Virus record (IMG/VR): IMGVR_UViG_3300004369_000048
Span: 1 to 38,557 of that record
Direction: 5' to 3' (one strand)
DNA length: 38,557 nucleotides
Source: a virus
Every line of letters begins with the position of its first letter. The first letter of the stretch is position 1. Shown piece by piece: positions 32,901-38,557 of the stretch. Both the position numbers and the translations under genes were made by a program. Below the pieces are notes generated by a model that saw only the letters and a program-made list of their open reading frames with translations, did not search any database and had not been told where the DNA came from.

Positions 32901-33944
32901 GATCAGGCTGGGCGCGATATGCGCGAAAGGATCCAGGGTGGCCCAGTAGCAGATCAAGATATTTTTGCTTTCTTGCAAGATATTCAAGGCCTTTACGTTG
33001 ACCTATTTGAGGGGGACACTTTTAAGGCTGCGGAGGCATTTAATAGACAGTTCGTTGAAGGTAGCGTTTTCTCGCAGGTCGGTGGCCAGTTGGAGGGAAT
33101 GGGTGGCGCATTCAGCAGTTCTGCCGTACAAGAAGTACTTCGGGCCATTGGCCTAGACTTCACCGGGTCAGTTGGCTCTACGAGTCAGTCAGTAATACTA
33201 AATGCCCTTCGCGGACGAGGCCTTGATGTCGCAGAAAATGATGCTGGTGTATTCGCCACTGCCACTACTGGCCAGGCAATGCAATTGCGCGATTTGGTGG
33301 GACGTGAAGATTTTGGGACAATGTCAGCAGACGCCATTATAAAGGCGCTTGACATGATTGGCTTCAATAATGTCTCGATCAATGAACTTGATACGGGATT
33401 AGAAAATGCAGGCACTTCAATGGAGGCTGCCGCAACTAAGTTGGGGATCGCGGCGGATGATCTTTCCAAGTTCAATACTGGATGGACTAAAATTGAAGCA
33501 CTCCTTGCGACGGGTGATACAGGTTCGCCAGTGTATTCAAACTTGCAGCAAACGATGTCCAAGCACAATGCGATTAATTCAATGGTTGGTGGCCAGAGGC
33601 AGATAACTTCTGGATATCGAAACTTTGCGCTGGGGTCGATCAACTCTGACCACAAGAATGGTCGGGCTCTCGATGTTGTTGGCTCGAACTTGGGTTCGTA
33701 TGCAAAGGCAATGATTGGGAGTGGTGGTTTCGCTGAATTTCATGGCTCTGGCCAGGGGAGGCATTTGCATACTGTCCCTGGCCCAATGGGAGATACTTCA
33801 CGACCCGCCAGTTCCGGTAGTGATAGCGTCCAGAATTACACTCTGAATGTGTACGGGGGGCCCAATGCCGACGCAACGGAAGTTGCTCGCCTGGTCATGA
33901 GTGAGTTGCAAAAGACACAACGGTCCAATAAGGAGCGCCGCTGA
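29910..33944 (+). CDS. Tape measure protein with C-terminal M15-type peptidase domain
   Basis: This is a 1,344-aa protein and sets tail length. GGAG precedes the ATG. The N-terminal 80 residues are coiled-coil, followed by hydrophobic stretches (about 85-145). A Gly/Ala-rich hydrophobic segment at about 747-790 could cross the membrane during injection. Long helical regions fill much of the rest. Near the C-terminus, ITSGYR (1232) and SDHKNGRALD (1246-1255) match the SxHxxGxAxD signature of M15 D,D-peptidases, with H1248, D1255 and a final HLH (1285-1287). This domain probably cuts peptidoglycan cross-links so the tube can pass. The last 40 residues are disordered plus a short helix. Confidence 0.93.
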   Translation: MADAQIIVRAHLRGERELNKAKRKLTEIGLAAAVADKRLSSLGASANQATSRLTANSNKFRKHFDDFDKMVKKFGTVSLGGFKAASKVFIAEMGLMSVTMVTFHGLLVAGQWLVKAYHSSMKALAGVAAGAAVALSSVAAAIREQQAAMFAYKGLNYNYSELGNNTRQVSSVMRGLQKDSTLATLGVQNLNAAFGAVSQRSTFTEESRQLLRSLMDFGAAGRSLEEGAKAVGDLIGLLQDPDASFDEIKASAEALGPTMKKALKEAGIETAGELKKAALSGQLAVLGGVQGQFDAVNDTLINRFKKSFTIIQADFADLGEQFLGPLKDSLDEVSLIFRRTFLRVRNLLDEFGTTTFMDTVVGAAEKLEEFFVKLFREYLPQVEGMFDRIGDWWDRFSTGWDYIVERMRIFVDGARVIEEAFKALIGPIWDAIKQSFGTFNLTLQQNRDNFVEFGSQIGEALAKFMEFGSVLKELFFESLPFVNDVLEGIKQVLGFITDSIKTLKGMIGGMGTDGFGSFLTFATVMLGLSKMKNVTGGYINQPVQAMNVTAQTVNLMGPTGITQGGQVYNNPNTGNVPFYSGPSGGGGGAGGAQGLSSLKGSARQMMQQYPGTTRRQALMLAQQGGIPAAAFAGYGAMRGVGMTRYQSLKNIFSVPMTPANAPRGFIQRAGVPIRNARESIAGQAMNRFNKSMTGKLGAGIGMNLAAGFMPEEAQGAMALGSTLAMFNPLLGLGVGLGGAAMNSQTAGGGALTGAGAGAAIGTMIMPGVGTLVGGVIGGITGGIMGAFGRKKAEIKKAKDAARGIAEELMDNTVAGLTGVLEEYGRTGLTQERLREASGFNRISRLMSQIDSSLGVDDDSGRDRLVRQFYQLQGILGVDFPDTLEDALKRDKEFLEEMQSTLGPEMAAMGFIFDKAAGRMDYLTQKFRMSEDEILNLADSVGVNLFDATANFDEMVKKLANGLLSSAADFNNFYADLLGSNFSALEVARKAAEAPALLDQAGRDMRERIQGGPVADQDIFAFLQDIQGLYVDLFEGDTFKAAEAFNRQFVEGSVFSQVGGQLEGMGGAFSSSAVQEVLRAIGLDFTGSVGSTSQSVILNALRGRGLDVAENDAGVFATATTGQAMQLRDLVGREDFGTMSADAIIKALDMIGFNNVSINELDTGLENAGTSMEAAATKLGIAADDLSKFNTGWTKIEALLATGDTGSPVYSNLQQTMSKHNAINSMVGGQRQITSGYRNFALGSINSDHKNGRALDVVGSNLGSYAKAMIGSGGFAEFHGSGQGRHLHTVPGPMGDTSRPASSGSDSVQNYTLNVYGGPNADATEVARLVMSELQKTQRSNKERR

Positions 33945-35530
33945 TGCCAAAGCAATGGCCCACAGAATCACTGAACAGTCCCTTACTGCCTGGCGCCCCA
34001 GCAAGTCAGCAGACCTACAGGACTCTCGCCCACTATGTAAATGGAACGCACGTAGGAAACCGCACTGTCGGCTACCAAGAGGCATCTGCTTACGGTTTGA
34101 TCCCTAATTACACCAAATTTAATCGGGTTCGCTTGTATAAGAAAATTGCACAGGAACTTTACGGCACTTTTCAAACAACCACAGAGAGGTACTACTACTG
34201 GAGAGGACGATGGATTTACTATTCCCCGACATCCTCCTCCAACTATCGCGTCATGAATGTGGCCGACTATAATTCAACGATTTCTTATATGGCGAAAGCA
34301 GGGTCTACGGTTGGGTCTGAAAACCGTGATCCCAACGTGGCCGCCACTAACTCAATGGCCACCTCTCCGTCAGTTGGGTCCACACCAGAGGGGAGAACTG
34401 CTGTTGCCACAATCTATCATGCGGCCACTTCTGCAGATGCGCTTGAATCATATACGGACGTATTAAGGCGACAAATCCAAGGGGCAAAAGATGCGTTTGT
34501 GAGAGCGCAAATCCAATACGGGGGTGCTGATTCGATCCAGGGACGGGTCGACAAAGGCCTTGAACCATATTTGCTGTCGAAGGGGTTTACAGTTGCTCAA
34601 ATCAAGTGGTTCTTAACTGGAGGGCGCTCAAATCCAATAACGGGAACTGCTGCAAGTGGAGTAGCACCAGTCAGTAACAATAATAATGGGAGATCTGGGG
34701 GCGGGTCGCCAGCCAATAACCCAGCAGACCTTCTCCCTGTTCCAACTCCTATTCTTACATCCGTCAAGGTCAAAGCCCCATTCGGCTACCTAAAACCTCC
34801 CTCCAGTGTCGAGGACTCCAGACCACAATTATTGCAAACATTCCCGAAGAGTCCTGGTTTCGGCGAAATGATTCCCGACAATATCAACATGCCTCAAACT
34901 GAAGTTTTTTACTTCCCGTACATTCCCAGTAACGTATCTTACTCAGGACTGGGGTCGACATGGACGGAGATACCGCGTACGGGGGACCTTCCTTTGGTCG
35001 AGTGGTCTAACTACAACTTGCTGAAAGTATCTTTTGAATTTCTTCTGGCACAAGACCGAACTGAACCAGGCGGGACAAGAGTCCCCGACGGCATTACCGT
35101 AAGCGTCGAAGATGACATCAACACGCTGCGGAGAATGGCTCAGCGACCCTACCCGATTTCAGTTTATGGCATGGATTCGCTCATGCGAATTGTTCTACGC
35201 CGGGCTGCGACAACCGGAAGAGCGCTTGAATTCGTTATCACCGATCTCCAAGTGAGCGCAATGAGAAGGACTCAGGAAGCAGGCGACTCACTGATTACGG
35301 CAGCAACAGTGAAAATGACATTGTCTGAAATCCCCATCGAAGAAGTTAATGTTGCCCGATTCAAGTTGCCCGTAATTCCGCCCAAGCGCCCCCCGAAACC
35401 ACCTCGCACCCCTCCGCCGCCAAGTGACCCGGTGGTAGGGATTTCTGAAGACGCCGAAAACGGCCCAGGCGCACCCGAGCCCGCGGGTCGAAACGAAACC
35501 CCAGTACGCCCACCTACAGGGGCATTCTAA
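33944..35530 (+). CDS. CIS-tube/LysM-type tail-baseplate protein
   Basis: This is a 528-aa protein whose ATG overlaps the tape measure stop as TGATG, with AAGGAG upstream. Residues about 300-470 resemble the tube-like domain of Pvc7/XkdP-type proteins: FYFPYIPSNVSYSGLGSTW, LLKVSFEFLLAQ, a VEDDINTLRRMAQ helix and the VITDLQVSAMRRTQEAGD strand-turn. These proteins link the tube to the hub. The N-terminal 290 residues are unrecognised, with Gly/Asn/Ser-rich linkers. The last 50 residues are Pro-rich (KRPPKPPRTPPPP). The LysM part often found in the family is not evident. Confidence 0.7.
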   Translation: MPKQWPTESLNSPLLPGAPASQQTYRTLAHYVNGTHVGNRTVGYQEASAYGLIPNYTKFNRVRLYKKIAQELYGTFQTTTERYYYWRGRWIYYSPTSSSNYRVMNVADYNSTISYMAKAGSTVGSENRDPNVAATNSMATSPSVGSTPEGRTAVATIYHAATSADALESYTDVLRRQIQGAKDAFVRAQIQYGGADSIQGRVDKGLEPYLLSKGFTVAQIKWFLTGGRSNPITGTAASGVAPVSNNNNGRSGGGSPANNPADLLPVPTPILTSVKVKAPFGYLKPPSSVEDSRPQLLQTFPKSPGFGEMIPDNINMPQTEVFYFPYIPSNVSYSGLGSTWTEIPRTGDLPLVEWSNYNLLKVSFEFLLAQDRTEPGGTRVPDGITVSVEDDINTLRRMAQRPYPISVYGMDSLMRIVLRRAATTGRALEFVITDLQVSAMRRTQEAGDSLITAATVKMTLSEIPIEEVNVARFKLPVIPPKRPPKPPRTPPPPSDPVVGISEDAENGPGAPEPAGRNETPVRPPTGAF

Positions 35531-35547
35531 TTTTGCAGTAGGCACCT

Positions 35548-36636
35548 ATGGCTCAAATCGATTCAAATACACGAGAAACCAATCTTCGTTTTGTTGACGA
35601 TGAGACTGGCCTCCAAGTCAATATCAATAATTCGATTCTTTCTATGTCAGTGAGTTACAGTGCAGATCTAGCATCCCAAATTTCGGTGGCCGTTCACGAC
35701 CCTGGCCTCAATTTTGCGAAAAACAACTTCTTTCACATCACAAGAACGGTATTTTTTAGCCCGGAAACACTCCGCAACTATCAAGACCCTGGTATTGCCG
35801 TCAAAACACCTGAAATAACGCTTGACTCAATTCCGGAGTACAGAATCCAAGTGTTCGAAATTGCAGCCGCTGAAATAACTCAGGGCCCTGGCAGCAGTGC
35901 GGTCTGGAACCTGGAATTACGGCCTAAAACTGTTCAGCAGATGAAACGAGATATCAACGCGCGATCCTACAAAGGAAAAGGCAGTGAGTACGTCAGGGGA
36001 GTGTGTGAAAAATACAACATGCTCCCTCTAATTGAATATACGGGGAAAATGGTTTCTATTTCTGGAGCCAACAACTCCAAGGCCGCAGATTCCGTCTGGG
36101 ACGTTTTATCCAGTTTGGCTAGCGAAGCAAAGTTTGTTGTCTATGAGAGCGATAACACTTTGGTTTTTGCGTCTCAGCGTTATTTGCTGGGTATTTATGG
36201 TTCTGAACACAGCGACGTAGAAATTATCGACCCAGTCACTAGCGCTCCAGTAACAAAACGATTGAACTACATCCCCGTCAGGTGGCCAGCGCGCTCGTCG
36301 GATTTGCTACGACCAATAAGCATCCCAACGGTACGTCGATCAGACAATGACCCATTAGAGGTTAGGGGGTCGGTTAATCTCGATAGATTGAGCGCCACGA
36401 CTCTTCGGCCAGGAATGACAATTAGAATAATTGGCATCCCTTATATGGACGGCCTGTATCTAGTCGACTCGGTAGAATACGACTATCTGGGGAATCAGCC
36501 AGTTACGGTTTCGTTCCGCTCGCCAGAACGGGAGAAAAAGGACATTCGTCAATTTGACATTGGGAAAATATATCCTGCCATGTACAACAAAACCGTCGAT
36601 GGGACTGACTTCAGTAGCGGCATAATTGGGGTTTAA
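35548..36636 (+). CDS. Baseplate hub protein (gpD/gp27/XkdQ-like)
   Basis: This is a 362-aa protein with the order of elements of the late-control D family. An N-terminal strand set (SILSMSVSYSADLASQISVAV) is followed by a middle KGKGSEYVRGVCEKYNM segment. Next come the SVWDVLSSLASEAKFVVYE helix-strand and a C-terminal domain ending in VSFRSPEREKKD. The hub forms a trimer that joins the tube to the spike and holds the baseplate together. It directly precedes the spike gene with no gap. Confidence 0.87.
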   Translation: MAQIDSNTRETNLRFVDDETGLQVNINNSILSMSVSYSADLASQISVAVHDPGLNFAKNNFFHITRTVFFSPETLRNYQDPGIAVKTPEITLDSIPEYRIQVFEIAAAEITQGPGSSAVWNLELRPKTVQQMKRDINARSYKGKGSEYVRGVCEKYNMLPLIEYTGKMVSISGANNSKAADSVWDVLSSLASEAKFVVYESDNTLVFASQRYLLGIYGSEHSDVEIIDPVTSAPVTKRLNYIPVRWPARSSDLLRPISIPTVRRSDNDPLEVRGSVNLDRLSATTLRPGMTIRIIGIPYMDGLYLVDSVEYDYLGNQPVTVSFRSPEREKKDIRQFDIGKIYPAMYNKTVDGTDFSSGIIGV

Positions 36637-37380
36637 ATGGCAAATGAAACTTTCACATCTCGTTACGTAAGCACCGGAAACGGCGTTAACGCCAATTCAA
36701 CCTATCTTGGGATAGTCCGACGCTACAACTCAAGTAACGGCGAAACCGTGGTGTTCATCCCACATTTGTCGGCGACCTATACGGTGAACAGATTACTGGG
36801 TGGACAGCCAATAGACCCTTTGCTCAAAGGAGAGAAGGTAGCCGTTGGATTTTTAAATGGATACTTGACAGAACCTGTCATCTATGGTCGGGCAAGTTTT
36901 AGAAATAGCACTCCCGACCCGTCTGCTTTGGGGCCTTGGGGAGGCGCCGATTTAAGTCTTGTCCAGACCCATCAAAACACGACATCGGGATTTTTTGGGC
37001 TGCAGGGAGTTGCTGGAAATGCTGAAGCAACTGCAGTTTTTTATGAGGAATACTATGATCCACTCAATATCGCTACGCCCGATGGGGTGACGGTTCCAGT
37101 AACTGGTATTTATTTCTACGCATTGGAAGCAACTTTATTCACATCTGGATCCACCTCGTCCAACTTCCAAATACGGTTGGTTCGAGGAAGCGTAGGTGGC
37201 GGCATTTACAACAAAATAGATGCCTCAGCCATGGGGACTGCTAGTACTCAATTCGTTTTAGGAGGCGTTGCTCCGGTCAATGCGGGAAATATTTTGCAGG
37301 CCACAGTTCGGAACACCTACTCGACAAGTGTCCAGTTCGATCTCACAATGAGGGTTGGCCTACTTAGTACAATGCCATAA
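36637..37380 (+). CDS. Baseplate spike: gpV-like OB-fold fused to C1q-like domain
   Basis: This is a 247-aa protein. Residues about 18-90 look like the OB-fold of gpV/gp5-type spikes (YLGIVRRYNSSNGETVVFIP, then KGEKVAVGFLNGYLTEPVIY). Instead of the usual beta-helix needle, residues about 130-247 have a strand pattern reminiscent of the C1q/TNF jelly roll (VTGIYFYALEATLF, FQIRLVRGS, VNAGNILQATVRN). The OB domain sits on the hub at the tip of the tube. The C-terminal domain may bind the cell surface. The C1q-like call is from pattern only. Confidence 0.75.
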   Translation: MANETFTSRYVSTGNGVNANSTYLGIVRRYNSSNGETVVFIPHLSATYTVNRLLGGQPIDPLLKGEKVAVGFLNGYLTEPVIYGRASFRNSTPDPSALGPWGGADLSLVQTHQNTTSGFFGLQGVAGNAEATAVFYEEYYDPLNIATPDGVTVPVTGIYFYALEATLFTSGSTSSNFQIRLVRGSVGGGIYNKIDASAMGTASTQFVLGGVAPVNAGNILQATVRNTYSTSVQFDLTMRVGLLSTMP

Positions 37381-37426
37381 ACTGTATTTACGCAGCCATT
37401 TCCAGGTGTAAAATAAGGGAAGGCAG

Positions 37427-37729
37427 GTGATTGGTGTGGACACTTTTGTATTTCCTTTAAAATTTGACAATACTGGCCTGCGGAAACTCTCCGAAGGGAC
37501 GGACGAATATTACAAGCAGTTATTGACAATGACAATTTTGTCAGAGCCAAACATGCTCCCGTTTACGCCAGAATTTGGAATTTTCGACCCGACCTATAGA
37601 GAGGTCGACAAAGGTCAATTCGTCACCCAAGCATCGCGATTTGTCCCAGAGGTTATTATCACTTCCATTGAAGCCGAACTTACAAATGACGGACAGACCC
37701 TCGTAAACTTTTCTTTTGAAAAGAGGTAA
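37427..37729 (+). CDS. gp25-like baseplate wedge protein
   Basis: This is a 100-aa protein matching the gp25/lysozyme-like wedge family: an FPLKFDNTG start, a helix of the YKQLLTMTILSEPN type, a FTPEFGIFDP loop and C-terminal strands with AELTNDGQTLVNFSFEKR. It initiates sheath assembly on the baseplate. GTG 37427 follows AAGGGAAGG; GTG 37436 is possible. The preceding 46-bp gap has TGTAAAAT, which might be a weak -10 box. Gene length and the following J-like gene fit the usual order. Confidence 0.88.
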   Translation: MIGVDTFVFPLKFDNTGLRKLSEGTDEYYKQLLTMTILSEPNMLPFTPEFGIFDPTYREVDKGQFVTQASRFVPEVIITSIEAELTNDGQTLVNFSFEKR

Positions 37730-37732
37730 ATA

Positions 37733-38557
37733 GTGCCTGCAGATTTTAGCGACTACGTCGACCTGAGGCTCCACGATGCTTCGCCCACCGACATTTATCT
37801 TGGGGCCATTGAACTTGCTCGTTTGACGTTGCCAGAATTTGCCCTTCGTTCGGGCACCGTAGAAGATGCTCTTTTTCAGTCGATGTCATATATGCAGATG
37901 TTGAGTGTTGCAGCGATCAATCGCCTACCTAGCCGCCTCATGGAAGGCCTCATGAAAATTGGAGGGGTCGAACGCGACGCCGGAAGCAGGTCGGTTATTA
38001 CTGTCAATTTCGTGCTTAATGAAGTTACTTCGTTGACAATACCCATTGGGAGCACATTTTTCTACGAAATTGATTTCGGTGATGAACAGGTCCTGCGGTA
38101 TTCCTACATGACTACTGAGACAGTGCAAATTCTGGACACTGACATTCCTGCTGGTGAAACCTTGCCACAAAAAGAACTTACATTGACATCCCAGTATGTC
38201 GGTCTCCATATTCTTCCTGCAGTTGGTTCCGAATTGCAGTCTGAGACAGTTTTCCCCGACATGTCTGAGGTTACGTTTGTTAGCCACTCTAGCGTGGGGA
38301 GCAATCCCGAAGACGATGAAACATTTCTTTCTAGGTGCGTAGACACCATCGCTTCATACAGCAACTCGAATATTACGGCAAATCAAATCCGAAGGTATGT
38401 GCTCACATCGCAGGCTTTAGTTTCGCGATGCAAAGTGTATGACCTTACAAGTTCATACAATACCAATCTGTATCCCATTGAGGGGGAGCCGGTCACAGGA
38501 AGCGTTCTTGTATTTGTATATGGCAGTGAAAGATTTTTGACAGCCCTAGAACGGAGC
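37733..38557 (+). CDS. Baseplate J/gp6-like wedge protein (partial, runs off right edge)
   Basis: The frame opens at GTG 37733, three bases after the gp25-like stop, and stays open to the window end (275 codons). The family pattern is visible: IELARLTLPEFALRSGTVED, LMEGLMKIGGVERDAGSRS, a TIPIGSTFF strand, VGSNPEDDETFLSRC, and NITANQIRRYVL with later RCKVYDL. These proteins form the wedge ring around the hub that triggers sheath contraction. The GTG start lacks a strong ribosome-binding site (GAGG lies within the end of the upstream gene). Confidence 0.88.
   Translation, partial: MPADFSDYVDLRLHDASPTDIYLGAIELARLTLPEFALRSGTVEDALFQSMSYMQMLSVAAINRLPSRLMEGLMKIGGVERDAGSRSVITVNFVLNEVTSLTIPIGSTFFYEIDFGDEQVLRYSYMTTETVQILDTDIPAGETLPQKELTLTSQYVGLHILPAVGSELQSETVFPDMSEVTFVSHSSVGSNPEDDETFLSRCVDTIASYSNSNITANQIRRYVLTSQALVSRCKVYDLTSSYNTNLYPIEGEPVTGSVLVFVYGSERFLTALERS

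Overview
The window is part of a contractile-tailed (myovirus-type) double-stranded DNA phage genome. The evidence is a tail sheath, tail tube, tape measure, hub, spike, gp25-like wedge and J-like baseplate series, plus a large terminase and an HK97-type portal. Coding is very dense, many genes overlap as ATGA or TGATG, and GTG starts are common. No integrase, repressor, tRNA or bacterial gene was seen. The host cannot be read directly. ThyX, a Rad52-type annealing protein and several phage domains I know mainly from actinobacterial phages make an actinobacterium a reasonable but unproven guess.

Layout. Positions 1-16250 are read leftward: a 63-aa two-helix membrane protein, the portal, a 1,982-aa prohead protease fusion, a 553-aa acidic cysteine-rich protein, a 1,599-aa multidomain protein with an HExxH site, and a second HExxH protein cut by the left edge. 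A 76-bp divergent gap (16251-16326) separates this arm from everything to the right, which is read rightward. 16327-24434 holds the large terminase and a DNA-metabolism block: Rad52-like annealing protein, Cas4/RecB-like nuclease, HNH endonuclease, RuvC-like resolvase, two ParB-like proteins, ThyX and a PAPS-reductase-like enzyme. 24497-27036 holds a small basic protein and head-tail connector/neck genes. 27137-38557 is the tail: sheath, tube, terminator, frameshifted assembly chaperone, tape measure with a C-terminal M15-type peptidase domain, CIS-tube-like protein, hub, spike, gp25-like wedge and the start of a J-like baseplate protein. No major capsid protein or small terminase subunit is recognisable; the capsid gene probably lies beyond the left edge.

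Most interesting region. The leftward arm looks like a set of giant bead-on-string virion proteins. A short motif, G-(F/L)-S-S, recurs six times in the protease fusion, twice in the 1,599-aa protein and once in the truncated protein, usually at apparent domain borders. My working hypothesis is that it marks prohead-protease processing sites or a capsid-targeting tag. The passengers would be KTSC, helix-turn-helix-like, AT-hook-like, metallopeptidase and degenerate ADP-ribosyltransferase-like modules, loaded into the head and possibly delivered to the cell. The motif and domains are visible in the sequence; the processing and delivery are inference.
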